From NCBI RefSeq assembly GCF_007362475.1, contig NZ_CP041687.1, positions 124,001 through 188,000 of the forward strand: a stretch of DNA of 64,000 nucleotides, written 5' to 3'. The stretch is from Chryseobacterium sp. SNU WT5 (GTDB taxonomy: Bacteria; Bacteroidota; Bacteroidia; Flavobacteriales; Weeksellaceae). The position numbers and the translations under genes are program-made. The number at the start of each line of letters is the position of its first letter. The stretch's first letter is position 1. This document shows positions 19,188 to 27,653 of this stretch, piece by piece. Under the pieces are notes generated by a model, which was given only the letters and a program-made list of their open reading frames with translations, did no database searches and had not been told where the DNA came from.

Positions 19188-19218
19188 CAAAAGTACAATT
19201 CTGACGAGGATCAGACAA
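19188..19218 (-). promoter_or_regulatory. folP promoter (-33 TTG, -7 TACTTTTG) abutting the ATG
   Basis: On the minus strand TTG (19218-19216), a 20-base spacer and TACTTTTG (19195-19188) fit the Bacteroidota promoter. Only four bases separate the -7 element from the start codon at 19183, so transcription should begin at or very near the ATG. Confidence 0.6.
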
Positions 19219-19238
19219 TAACTCTCAAACGAAATTCT

Positions 19239-19246
19239 TATCTTTG
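19239..19246 (+). promoter_or_regulatory. Bacteroidota -7 element of the DUF1599 operon
   Basis: TATCTTTG lies 17 bases before the ATG at 19264. It is divergent from the folP promoter, with about 20 bases between the two core regions, so the promoters could interfere. Confidence 0.55.
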
Positions 19247-19263
19247 AAAAGTTTAGAAATCTT

Positions 19264-19806
19264 ATGCAAAAAACATCCAAACAGTTTGACGAAGTCATTG
19301 AAAGGTGCCGAAATTTATTTAGCAACAAGCTGAGCGATTATGGTGCTTCGTTTCGGGTTTTACGAACTTCTTCGCTAACCGACCAAATTTTCATTAAAGT
19401 TAAAAGCTTACGAAATTTTCAGACCACGGGAGTCTCAAAAGTTGGCGAAACAGAGGAAGAAAATTTCATCGCTATTGTAAACTACTCTATTATCGGCTTA
19501 ATACAGTTAGAAAAAGGTTTTGCAGATGATTTCAAACAGGATAATACCGAAATCCTGAGTTTATACGATCGTTATGCTCATGACGCTAAAGAGCTTATGC
19601 TTAGAAAGAATCATGATTATGGTGAAGCTTGGCGTGAGATGAGAATTTCCTCAATTACCGATTTGATTTACCAAAAAGTCCTAAGAACTAAACAGATAGA
19701 AGATAATGCCGGGGCCACTTTAGTATCCGAAGGAATCGATGCTAATTATTTCGACATGTTGAATTATGCCGTATTCTGTCTGATTAAATTTTCGGAGGAA
19801 CATTAA
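19264..19806 (+). CDS. DUF1599 (nucleotide-modification-associated domain) protein
   Basis: The 180-aa cytoplasmic protein consists of two related halves. KLSDYGASFRVLRTSSLTDQIFIK at about 21-44 aligns with KNHDYGEAWREMRISSITDLIYQK at about 117-140. Each half continues to an Asn-Tyr-Ser/Ala helix (VNYSIIGLIQLE and LNYAVFCLIKFSEE). I recall this as the DUF1599 family, placed by others among domains linked to modified-nucleotide metabolism. Its biochemical role is not established. It lies between folP and a DoxX-like gene, and the same neighbourhood is, to my memory, conserved in Bacteroidota. Confidence 0.85.
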   Translation: MQKTSKQFDEVIERCRNLFSNKLSDYGASFRVLRTSSLTDQIFIKVKSLRNFQTTGVSKVGETEEENFIAIVNYSIIGLIQLEKGFADDFKQDNTEILSLYDRYAHDAKELMLRKNHDYGEAWREMRISSITDLIYQKVLRTKQIEDNAGATLVSEGIDANYFDMLNYAVFCLIKFSEEH

Positions 19807-19832
19807 GTATTTAAACCAAAATTCATTTAAAA

Positions 19833-20927
19833 ATGATTAAAAATATACTGCGAATTATTATTGCACTCGTTTTTATTGCTTCAGGCTTTGTAAAAGCAGT
19901 AGATGTGGTTGGATTCTCATTTAAATTAGAAGAATATTTCTCACCATCCGTGTTTAATATCCCGTTTCTAGAAAAGCAAGCGCTTATAATAGCGGTGATC
20001 GTGGTGGCCTTTGAATTAATTTTTGGATTTTTTCTATTATTAAAAACTCAGTTGAAATTCACCCTTTCGATCTTAATCGCACTGTGTGTTTTCTTCGCTT
20101 TTCTAACATTTTATTCAGCTTATTTCAATGTAGTTACCGATTGTGGATGCTTTGGTGATGCTATGAAATTGGAACCTTGGCAAAGTTTCTGGAAAGACAT
20201 TTTTCTATTGGCAGGTTTGCTTCTCATCTATTTTCTTTACAGAAATAATTTTGATCAAGCAGAAGAAAAAACAAAATTTAAGAAATACCTTTCTACTTTT
20301 GCTTTTATAACGATGGTTTTCATTATTAATTGGGGTATTACCCATGAACCCGTAATTGACTTTAGAGATTATAAAATTGGGACAGATCTAAATATAGAGA
20401 AGCAAAATATTGCCAAAAACCCTTCTGAATTTAAGACCTATTATTCAGTTAAAAATAAAAAATCAGGCGAAGTGCTGGAAGTAAACCAGGACGATTATGT
20501 TAATGAAAAAAAATATTGGGAAGAAAGCTCTCCATGGGAAATTGAAGAAGGAAAGACCACTTCAAAATTAATCAAACAAGGTTACCAATCGGAAATTTCT
20601 AAATTCAAACCCGAAACTGTAGAAGGTGTTGATCTAACTGAAGACATTTTAAAAGCGCCAAAATCAATTCTTATATTTTGTTACAAACCTCAAGATGCAA
20701 ACATCAATGTTTTAGCACAGGCAGAAGCAAAGTTGAGTCAGGAAAAACATGCACTCATATTGGGTATCTCAACAAATCCAAATACCTTTAAGACTATCAA
20801 TAATGCATTGATGGACGGTACAGCAATTAAAACGATTGCGCGAAGTAATCCTTTTGTTCTTACCTTGCAACGTGGGAAAATAGTGGACAAACGCTCTGCT
20901 GAAGATTATATAAAACAAAAAAATTAA
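19833..20927 (+). CDS. BT_3928-type DoxX/MauE-like membrane protein with C-terminal thioredoxin-like region
   Basis: The first 140 residues form four membrane helices of the DoxX/MauE type (ALVFIASGFVKAVDVVGF) with the conserved motif DCGCFGD near residue 108. A fifth helix follows (about 150-172), then an extracytoplasmic domain whose end (APKSILIFCYKP to NPFVLTLQRGKIV) resembles a thioredoxin fold lacking the CxxC pair. MauE-like proteins can pass electrons to exported thioredoxins, so a redox role is plausible. It is cotranscribed with its neighbours, starting 26 bases after the DUF1599 gene. Confidence 0.85.
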   Translation: MIKNILRIIIALVFIASGFVKAVDVVGFSFKLEEYFSPSVFNIPFLEKQALIIAVIVVAFELIFGFFLLLKTQLKFTLSILIALCVFFAFLTFYSAYFNVVTDCGCFGDAMKLEPWQSFWKDIFLLAGLLLIYFLYRNNFDQAEEKTKFKKYLSTFAFITMVFIINWGITHEPVIDFRDYKIGTDLNIEKQNIAKNPSEFKTYYSVKNKKSGEVLEVNQDDYVNEKKYWEESSPWEIEEGKTTSKLIKQGYQSEISKFKPETVEGVDLTEDILKAPKSILIFCYKPQDANINVLAQAEAKLSQEKHALILGISTNPNTFKTINNALMDGTAIKTIARSNPFVLTLQRGKIVDKRSAEDYIKQKN

Positions 20928-20933
20928 ACGATA

Positions 20934-21302
20934 ATGAATCAAAATCAACACAAATCCAACAAATCAATCGCAGGATATCATCTATTGATGATTCTTTCTG
21001 CTGTTGATGGTGAATTTTCGCCAGAAGAAGGATTACTTATACAACACTACCTTGCAGAGGAATTTCCGTTCAAAATTAATTTGGACAACGAACTGGATGC
21101 GATTGCTGTTTTGCAGCCAGAGGAATGGAAAGATCACTTTGAATTTCACGCACGCTGTTTCTTAGAAGATTCTACTGAGCAGGAAAGAAAGTCGTTCTTA
21201 AAATTTGCAAAAACACTCATTAAAGCTGATGATGAAGTGACTGATCGTGAGCACGATTTCTATATGCTTCTAAAACACTGTTGGAACTCTATTAATAAAT
21301 AA
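20934..21302 (+). CDS. TerB-like protein
   Basis: This 122-aa soluble, helical, acidic protein carries the features I associate with TerB-like domains: ILSAVDGEFSPEEG near the N-terminus, with an Asp/Glu pair that could bind a metal, and the later repeat LIKADDEVTDREHDFYMLL. TerB domains occur in tellurite-resistance and stress systems, but solo copies like this one have no assigned role. It starts six bases after the DoxX-like gene and runs into tpiA, so it is part of the same operon. Confidence 0.72.
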   Translation: MNQNQHKSNKSIAGYHLLMILSAVDGEFSPEEGLLIQHYLAEEFPFKINLDNELDAIAVLQPEEWKDHFEFHARCFLEDSTEQERKSFLKFAKTLIKADDEVTDREHDFYMLLKHCWNSINK

Positions 21303-21314
21303 AAGTATTTGAAA

Positions 21315-22076
21315 ATGAGAAAAAATATCGTTGCAGGAAACTGGAAGATGAATAAAAATGTGATTGAAGCACAACAACTGATGCTTCAACTGCTGACTTA
21401 CAAAAAAAACAACACCACTAATTGCGAAGTTTGGATCGCTCCACCATCACTCTATCTATTAATGGCCAAAGATCTTTATGAATTTAATGAAGTAGGGGTT
21501 TTTTCACAGGACATGAGTGAACATGAAAGTGGTGCCTATACAGGAGAAATCTCCGCAGCCATGCTGAAATCGATTGCGGCAAGTGGTGCAATTATTGGGC
21601 ATTCTGAAAGAAGACTGTACCACGGCGAGACAGATTCTCACTGTAACAGAAAAGTGAAATTAGCACTTGACAATGGTCTTACCCCTATTTATTGTAATGG
21701 GGAAACATTGGAGCAAAGGAAAGCAGGTAAGCATCTGGAGGTGGTGAAAAATCAAACAGAAACAGCACTTTTTACTTTGACTGCGGAAGAAATTCAAAAA
21801 GTAGTCATAGCTTATGAACCAGTTTGGGCAATCGGAACGGGCGAAACGGCTTCTCCAGAACAAGCACAGGAAATCCATGCGCACATCAGGAGCTTAATTG
21901 CAGATAAATATGGAAAAGAAGTTGCTGATGAAATTTCGATTCTATACGGAGGATCAGTGAAACCTGACAATGCCAAAGAAATATTCTCTCAACCTGATAT
22001 AGACGGTGGTTTGATTGGCGGGGCAGCTTTAAAAATCGAAGATTTCTCAAAAATTATTGAAGGATTTAATTCTTAA
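21315..22076 (+). CDS. tpiA: Triosephosphate isomerase
   Basis: TpiA interconverts dihydroxyacetone phosphate and glyceraldehyde 3-phosphate. The 253-aa TIM barrel contains all catalytic residues: Lys11 in AGNWKMN, His96 in IIGHSERR and Glu168 in YEPVWAIGTG, plus the phosphate loop GGSVKPDN and GGLIGGAAL. I take the ATG at 21315. The TTG two codons upstream would add only Met-Lys before the canonical MRKNIVAGNWKMN. It is the last gene of the operon beginning at 19264 and ends at a strong terminator shared with clpP. Confidence 0.97.
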   Translation: MRKNIVAGNWKMNKNVIEAQQLMLQLLTYKKNNTTNCEVWIAPPSLYLLMAKDLYEFNEVGVFSQDMSEHESGAYTGEISAAMLKSIAASGAIIGHSERRLYHGETDSHCNRKVKLALDNGLTPIYCNGETLEQRKAGKHLEVVKNQTETALFTLTAEEIQKVVIAYEPVWAIGTGETASPEQAQEIHAHIRSLIADKYGKEVADEISILYGGSVKPDNAKEIFSQPDIDGGLIGGAALKIEDFSKIIEGFNS

Positions 22077-22094
22077 AATTTTCTTTCCAACATA

Positions 22095-22130
22095 AAAAAT
22101 GCGTCTCGATCAAGAGACGCATTTTTATTT
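22095..22130. terminator. Bidirectional terminator between tpiA and clpP
   Basis: A 13-bp perfect stem (22095-22107 with 22114-22126, ATGCGTCTC/GAGACGCAT core) has A-tract and T-tract flanks. It can terminate both converging transcripts. Confidence 0.88.
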
Positions 22131-22146
22131 TACATTAGAAAGGAAA

Positions 22147-22833
22147 TTATTTCTTTTCTACTTTTCTTTGTAGAACTTCATCAACCATTCCATAATCTTT
22201 AGCTTCTGAAGAAGTCATCCAATAATCTCTATCTGATGCTTTTTCTACCCATTCATAGGTCTGTCCAGAATGCTCAGAGATGATATCGTACAATTCTTTT
22301 TTAAGCTTAAGCATTTCACGTAAATTGATTTCCATATCAGAAGCAACACCTTGCGCACCACCACTTGGTTGATGAATCATTACTCTAGAATGTTTTAAGG
22401 CAGAACGTTTTCCTTTTTCACCTGCAACTAAAAGAACTGCACCCATTGAAGCTGCAATTCCTGTGCAGATCGTTGCAACATCCGGCTTGATAATCTGCAT
22501 GGTATCATAAATTCCTAATCCTGCATAAACACTACCTCCAGGAGAGTTGATGTAAATTTGAATGTCTTTCGAAGCATCAGAACTTTCTAAGAAAAGCAAC
22601 TGTGCAGTAACAATATTAGCAACCTGATCATCGATGCCTGTTCCTAGGAATATAATTCGGTCCATCATCAACCTCGAAAAAACGTCCATCTGCGCAACGT
22701 TCATTCTTCTTTCTTCCATAATATACGGCGTAAGGTTTGTTGGTCCATACATTCCCATATATTGATCTGTAGCTAAGCCACTGTTTCCTAGATGTTTTAC
22801 AGAGAAATCTCTAAAATCTTTTTTAATATCCAT
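22147..22833 (-). CDS. clpP: ATP-dependent Clp protease proteolytic subunit
   Basis: ClpP forms the double-ring serine peptidase that degrades proteins fed by Clp ATPases. The 228-aa sequence contains the triad Ser129 (GIAASMGAVLL), His154 (MIHQPSGG) and Asp203 (SDRDYWM). The N-terminus is longer than in E. coli by roughly 25 residues and may include a processed propeptide. The start lies 24 bases after the dnaG stop with no terminator between, so it is probably transcribed with dnaG. I saw no gene for a Clp ATPase in the window. Confidence 0.97.
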   Translation of the reverse strand: MDIKKDFRDFSVKHLGNSGLATDQYMGMYGPTNLTPYIMEERRMNVAQMDVFSRLMMDRIIFLGTGIDDQVANIVTAQLLFLESSDASKDIQIYINSPGGSVYAGLGIYDTMQIIKPDVATICTGIAASMGAVLLVAGEKGKRSALKHSRVMIHQPSGGAQGVASDMEINLREMLKLKKELYDIISEHSGQTYEWVEKASDRDYWMTSSEAKDYGMVDEVLQRKVEKK

Positions 22834-22857
22834 TATCTATTTTTTTCGTTATCTAAA

Positions 22858-24834
22858 TTACAATTTCTGTTCCTTAAAAAAATTATGCCCTTTTGTCAGT
22901 TGTCGGTTTAATCTCTTATTAATTTCATTCAGTAAACTCTTCAAAACCATAATCTTTTTTACGGATTCGTAATATTCATTCTGGTCATTATCCCGTAATG
23001 AATCAAGTTTTCTAACAATATCATAAATCAACTTTTCAACAAAGTGACTTTTATGAATCAGGATATCATCTTCAATTTCGGCCTCGAGTTTCTCACCTGG
23101 TTTTGGCGGAAAAATATTGCTTTTTTCCCAGTTACTTAATTCGTCATCTTCAAGGATTGCATCGGAAACTTTCAATACAATACTTTCATCCATTAAAGTT
23201 AAGAAAAAATTACTTTGAATAATCTCGTTATTAGCCAATCCATTTTTCAATTCATGAATAATCTTCTCATTGATCGGAGATTGAGGTTCATACTCATCTT
23301 CATTAAAGTGGTTAATGATCTCCTCGATTACCGTAATTTTAAAAGGCTGATTATCTTCATCCGTTTTTTCCAAAACCCGGTCACCAAAATTAAGCATATG
23401 TTTCACCAATTTTTCCTCTAATTCCAATAATGGATTCACGGAGATTGTACTCAAAGGAACTATTTCAAGTTTTGGTCTGACTTGAGGTTCATCTCGCTGT
23501 TGAGGAGTAAATTGCTTATTTTGAATTTGTTTCTGAACATTCAATTCATTAAAAAGTGACTGCTCTGAAAGTCCAAATTTAGAAGCAACCTCTTTCAGAT
23601 AAACCTCCTGTTTTAGCGCATTCTTTACAAACGCTACCGACTTTACAATGTCTCGAATTGCCTCTGCCTTTTTTATTGGATCATCTCCGGCTTCTTTTAA
23701 TAAAATTTCAGCCTTGAAATCGATGAAATCTTTGGCTTGCGTTTTAATAAAATTTTCCACATAATCCTGCGGATGTTTTCTTGAGAAAGAATCAGGATCA
23801 TCACCATCAGGAAACAGCAGGATCCTAATATTCATTTCTTCTGCCAATAAGAGATCGATGCTTCTAAAACTCGCTTTAATCCCAGCGGGATCACCATCGA
23901 AAAGAATCGTTACATTTTCTGTTAGTCGCTTGATCAACTTTATTTGATCTACCGTTAAGGCCGTTCCTGAACTGGCCACTACGTTTTCAATCCCGCTTTG
24001 GTGCAGTGCAACTACATCCATATAACCTTCGACAAGCAGGCAAAGATTATTCTTTGAAATCGATTGCTTCCCTTGGCTTAAACCATAGAGAACACTCGAT
24101 TTATGATAAATTTCCGTTTCCGGAGAATTCAAATATTTTGCGGTTTTTATATTATTTCTTAGAATTCTGGCACCAAAACCAAGAACACGACCAGAAAAAC
24201 TATGAATAGGGAACAAAACCCGTTCACGGAACCGATCGATTCCATTCGGCGCATTTTCGGGAAAAATAGAAATACCAGATTTTTCCAAAATTTCTTTGGA
24301 ATATCCTTTATCCAAAGCAAATTGCGTAAAAGCATTTCGCTGTTCCGGTGAATAACCCAGTTGAAATTTTTTGATGATGTCATCCCGAAGCTCCCGTTCT
24401 TTAAAATAGGAATATCCAATCGACCGGCCTTCCTCAGTTTCGAAAAGTTGCTCTTGAAAGAAATCGTTCGCGATCTCATGAATTTTAAACAAAAGTTCTC
24501 TGTCCGTCTGCGACTGCTTTTGCTCTTCCGTGAGTTCTCTTTTATCCTCTTCAATTTCTATCCCATACTTTTGTGCAGCATGCCGGAGCGCTTCAGGATA
24601 CGTGAAATTTTCAATTTCCATAAGGAAAGAGATAGCGGTCCCTCCTTTTCCGGAAGAGAAATCTTTCCAGATTTGCTTGCTGGGTGAAACGACAAAACTC
24701 GGCGATTTCTCATCATGAAAAGGGCTTAGACCTTTAAAATTGGAGCCTGCTCTTTTCAGTTGTACATATTCACCAATGATTTCTTCTACCCGAATAGCAG
24801 AAAATATTTTATCAATAGTTTGTTTAGAAATCAT
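22858..24834 (-). CDS. dnaG: DNA primase
   Basis: DnaG synthesises the RNA primers of replication. The 658-aa protein has an N-terminal CHC2-like region (1-98), the catalytic core with Toprim motifs (LLVEGYMDVVALHQSG and LFDGDPAGIKAS), and a C-terminal helical region for DnaB contact. The zinc ribbon is unusual. Where the family has Cys, His, Cys, Cys, this protein has Ser37, His40, Asp58 and Ser61 (GLSPFHDEK and IWKDFSSGKGG), and there is no Cys in the first 98 residues. The fold is probably kept without zinc. It heads the dnaG-clpP operon. Confidence 0.95.
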   Translation of the reverse strand: MISKQTIDKIFSAIRVEEIIGEYVQLKRAGSNFKGLSPFHDEKSPSFVVSPSKQIWKDFSSGKGGTAISFLMEIENFTYPEALRHAAQKYGIEIEEDKRELTEEQKQSQTDRELLFKIHEIANDFFQEQLFETEEGRSIGYSYFKERELRDDIIKKFQLGYSPEQRNAFTQFALDKGYSKEILEKSGISIFPENAPNGIDRFRERVLFPIHSFSGRVLGFGARILRNNIKTAKYLNSPETEIYHKSSVLYGLSQGKQSISKNNLCLLVEGYMDVVALHQSGIENVVASSGTALTVDQIKLIKRLTENVTILFDGDPAGIKASFRSIDLLLAEEMNIRILLFPDGDDPDSFSRKHPQDYVENFIKTQAKDFIDFKAEILLKEAGDDPIKKAEAIRDIVKSVAFVKNALKQEVYLKEVASKFGLSEQSLFNELNVQKQIQNKQFTPQQRDEPQVRPKLEIVPLSTISVNPLLELEEKLVKHMLNFGDRVLEKTDEDNQPFKITVIEEIINHFNEDEYEPQSPINEKIIHELKNGLANNEIIQSNFFLTLMDESIVLKVSDAILEDDELSNWEKSNIFPPKPGEKLEAEIEDDILIHKSHFVEKLIYDIVRKLDSLRDNDQNEYYESVKKIMVLKSLLNEINKRLNRQLTKGHNFFKEQKL

Positions 24835-24933
24835 TTTGTAAAAATAGGAAATATGTTTTTCTTTTCATGCGATCGAAAGATTTTATCATTTTTTTTACTC
24901 TAATATTTTAATGTGATGCTAAAATAAATTCAA

Positions 24934-24941
24934 TAAATTTG
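24934..24941 (+). promoter_or_regulatory. Bacteroidota -7 promoter element
   Basis: TAAATTTG lies 19 bases before the ATG of the isoaspartyl peptidase gene, in the 126-base divergent region shared with dnaG. Confidence 0.5.
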
Positions 24942-24960
24942 GCAAACAATTCCATTTACA

Positions 24961-25965
24961 ATGAAAAAACTCCTACTCGCTTCAATCGTCACTTTTTCAA
25001 TGATGATATCGGCACAAAAAAAATACGTTCTTGTTATTCACGGTGGCGCTGGAACAATTCTTAAAACCAGCATGACGGAAGAAAAAGAAAATGCTTACAA
25101 AGACAAACTTAAAGACGCATTAAATGCAGGATACGCCGAACTTCAAAAAGGAAATTCTTCTGTAGATGCGGTTGCCACCTCAATTATCATGATGGAAAAT
25201 TCTCCGTTATTCAATGCCGGAAAAGGAGCAGTATTTACTGCAGATGGAAAAAACGAACTCGATGCTTCGATTATGTACGGAAAAGATAAATCCGCTGGAG
25301 CAATTGCAGGAGTTCATACCATCAAAAATCCTATAAAAGCAGCGATTGCCGTTATGCAGAAATCGGAACACGTAATGCTTTCTGGCGCAGGTGCCGAAAA
25401 GTTTGCCCAAGATCAAAATCTAGAAATTGTAGATCCAAAATATTTCTGGACCAAAGACCGATGGGATGGTTTACAAAAACTTAAACAAAAGGAAAATTTG
25501 AAAACTGAAAAGAAAGTTTCTCAAAATACATTACCAGAATCTTATGAAATTGACCAGAAATTTGGGACTGTTGGCGCAGTAGCTTTAGATAAAAAAGGAA
25601 ATATTGCCGCTGGAACTTCAACAGGTGGAATGACCAACAAAAAATATGGCAGAATTGGCGATGCTCCGATCATTGGTGCTGGAACGTATGCTGATTCTCA
25701 AGTGGGAATCTCCGCAACCGGTTGGGGGGAGTATTTCATTCGTGCAACTGCTGCCCGAACTGTTTCGGCCAAAATGGAATATCAAAATAAAGATATTAAA
25801 ACTGCAACTCAGGAAACCATTGATGAAATTGGTAAAATGGGCGGCGATGGAGGCATGATTGCTTTAGATAAAGACGGAAATATCGCAATGCCTTTTAATA
25901 CCGCCGGAATGTATCGGGGCGCTATAACTCAAGATGGCGAAATTATTATTGAAATTTATAAATAG
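24961..25965 (+). CDS. Isoaspartyl peptidase/L-asparaginase (Ntn-hydrolase, asparaginase_2)
   Basis: The enzyme hydrolyses isoaspartyl dipeptides or asparagine after self-cleavage into two subunits. A signal peptide (residues 1-19, ending MISAQ) sends it to the periplasm. VIHGGAGT near residue 24 is the family's N-terminal motif. Autocleavage should occur before Thr203 in KFGTVGAVALD, followed by AGTSTGGMTNK and GDAPIIGAGTYAD. The 334-aa length fits. It starts the run asparaginase, tsaE, alanine dehydrogenase, and tsaE begins two bases after it. Confidence 0.93.
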   Translation: MKKLLLASIVTFSMMISAQKKYVLVIHGGAGTILKTSMTEEKENAYKDKLKDALNAGYAELQKGNSSVDAVATSIIMMENSPLFNAGKGAVFTADGKNELDASIMYGKDKSAGAIAGVHTIKNPIKAAIAVMQKSEHVMLSGAGAEKFAQDQNLEIVDPKYFWTKDRWDGLQKLKQKENLKTEKKVSQNTLPESYEIDQKFGTVGAVALDKKGNIAAGTSTGGMTNKKYGRIGDAPIIGAGTYADSQVGISATGWGEYFIRATAARTVSAKMEYQNKDIKTATQETIDEIGKMGGDGGMIALDKDGNIAMPFNTAGMYRGAITQDGEIIIEIYK

Positions 25966-25967
25966 AA

Positions 25968-26375
25968 ATGGAATTTAAAATCGCTAAAGTTGAGGATTGG
26001 CAAACAGTAATCGACGAAATTCTACCGACAATGCAACATCATATTCTATTGCTAAAAGGAAATCTAGGGGCAGGAAAAACAACATTTACTCAATTTCTAC
26101 TGAAAAATTTAGGTAGCCAAGATGAAGTCTCCTCTCCTACTTATGCCATAGTGAATGAGTATGATTCTCCCAAAGGAAATGTTTTCCACTTTGATCTATA
26201 TCGTATGAATAATATGGATGAAGTTGAAGATATAGGAATTCAGGAATACCTGGACAGTGCCTTTCTCAGCATCATTGAATGGCCGGAAGTTTATGAAGAG
26301 GAGTTAGCCTATTTGCCACACCATGTTATGACTATTGAAAATGACGGCGAATATCGTCTGATCAACTATCATTAA
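25968..26375 (+). CDS. tsaE: tRNA threonylcarbamoyladenosine biosynthesis ATPase TsaE
   Basis: TsaE is the ATPase partner in making the t6A modification of tRNAs reading ANN codons. The 135-aa sequence shows the P-loop LKGNLGAGKTTFTQ, the switch segment SPTYAIVNEY, the Walker-B-like FHFDLYRM and the late IIEWPE motif. It is adjacent to the preceding gene by two bases, so translation may be coupled, although the two functions are unrelated. Confidence 0.96.
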   Translation: MEFKIAKVEDWQTVIDEILPTMQHHILLLKGNLGAGKTTFTQFLLKNLGSQDEVSSPTYAIVNEYDSPKGNVFHFDLYRMNNMDEVEDIGIQEYLDSAFLSIIEWPEVYEEELAYLPHHVMTIENDGEYRLINYH

Positions 26376-26404
26376 ATTTTCCTGCGTTAATAATCAAATC
26401 ATTG

Positions 26405-26412
26405 TATCTTTG
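26405..26412 (+). promoter_or_regulatory. Bacteroidota -7 promoter element
   Basis: TATCTTTG lies 47 bases before the preferred ald start at 26460 and 17 before an alternative ATG at 26430. Confidence 0.5.
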
Positions 26413-26459
26413 CGTACTTATTCTTTTGAATGAGACGTTTTTTTATCAAAACTTATAAA

Positions 26460-27653
26460 ATGAGTCATACCCACGTTTTTACTCCGTTTTCTGAACAGGA
26501 TCTATTGCCGAAAGAGGAGAAATTAGAAATTGTAAAAAAAGGAAAACAATTTAGTATCGGAATTCCAAAAGAAACTTGCCTAAATGAGAGAAGAACTTGT
26601 ATCACTCCCGATGCAGTTCAGGTTTTAGTTGCAAGCGGACACCAAATTATTGTTGAAGCAGGTGCTGGCGAAGGTTCTTTCTTTACCGATTTACAATATT
26701 CCGAGTCGGGTGCTAAAATTACTCCCAGTCCTGATGAAGCATTTGCCCAGGATTTAGTTTTAAAAATTAATCCACCAACTACAGAAGAAATCGAAATGTT
26801 AAAGCCAAATACCTATTTGGTTTCTGCGCTACAGATCAATTTACGAGATAAAGAATATTTTAAAAAACTAGGTGAGAAAAAAATAAATGCCATCGCATTT
26901 GAATTCATTGCAGATGAGTACAAACAATTATCTTTAGTAAGATTGATCGGTGAAATTGCCGGCAGTATTTCTATCCTATATGCAGCAGAACTCCTGGCAC
27001 TTTCCAACGGATTAATGTTGGGTGGCGTCACAGGTGTTCGTCCTACAGAAGTCGTTATTTTAGGAGCTGGAATTGTTGGAGAATTCGCTACAAAAGCTGC
27101 CATCGGCCTTGGAGCAAGCGTTAAAGTATTTGATAATTCACTATCAAAACTTCGTCGTTTACACATGATGGTAGATGGGCGCGTTCCTACTTCTATCATT
27201 GATCCTAAAGAATTAACAAAAAGTCTTAAAAGAGCCGATGTCGTTATTGGTGCACTGGCAAAACTAAGTAACGTTCCAATTATTACCGAAGAAATGGTAG
27301 CTGGAATGAAAAAAGGAAGCGTCATAATTGATGTTACCATAGACAATCGAAAAATGATCGAGACTTCCGAGGTTACAGACATGGAAAACCCTTACATTAT
27401 CAAACATGGCGTTATTCACTGTGGTTTGCCAAATATAACGTCCAAAATGCCTCGTACGACTACAAAAGCGATTTCTAATTTCTTTCTATCCTATCTTTTA
27501 AATTATGATGATGAAGGAGGTTTTGAAAATATGCTGATCCATAAAAATGAAATGAAACAATCTCTTTATATGTATAAAGGTCGACATACCAAAAAAATGA
27601 TCTGCGACCGTTTTGATCTTTCTTATCATGATATCAACCTTCTAATTTTTTAA
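26460..27653 (+). CDS. ald: Alanine dehydrogenase
   Basis: The enzyme interconverts alanine and pyruvate with NAD. The N-terminal AlaDh/PNT domain contains GIPKETCLNERRTCITPDAV. The Rossmann domain carries VILGAGIVGEFATKAAIGLGA, and the segment MKKGSVIIDVTIDNR is also present. The C-terminus holds HCGLPNITSKMPRT. I choose the ATG at 26460 (397 aa) because the conserved start region (VFTPFSEQDLLPKEEK) follows directly and an A-rich stretch precedes it. An ATG at 26430 would add ten basic residues. Its stop abuts the next start. Confidence 0.92.
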   Translation: MSHTHVFTPFSEQDLLPKEEKLEIVKKGKQFSIGIPKETCLNERRTCITPDAVQVLVASGHQIIVEAGAGEGSFFTDLQYSESGAKITPSPDEAFAQDLVLKINPPTTEEIEMLKPNTYLVSALQINLRDKEYFKKLGEKKINAIAFEFIADEYKQLSLVRLIGEIAGSISILYAAELLALSNGLMLGGVTGVRPTEVVILGAGIVGEFATKAAIGLGASVKVFDNSLSKLRRLHMMVDGRVPTSIIDPKELTKSLKRADVVIGALAKLSNVPIITEEMVAGMKKGSVIIDVTIDNRKMIETSEVTDMENPYIIKHGVIHCGLPNITSKMPRTTTKAISNFFLSYLLNYDDEGGFENMLIHKNEMKQSLYMYKGRHTKKMICDRFDLSYHDINLLIF

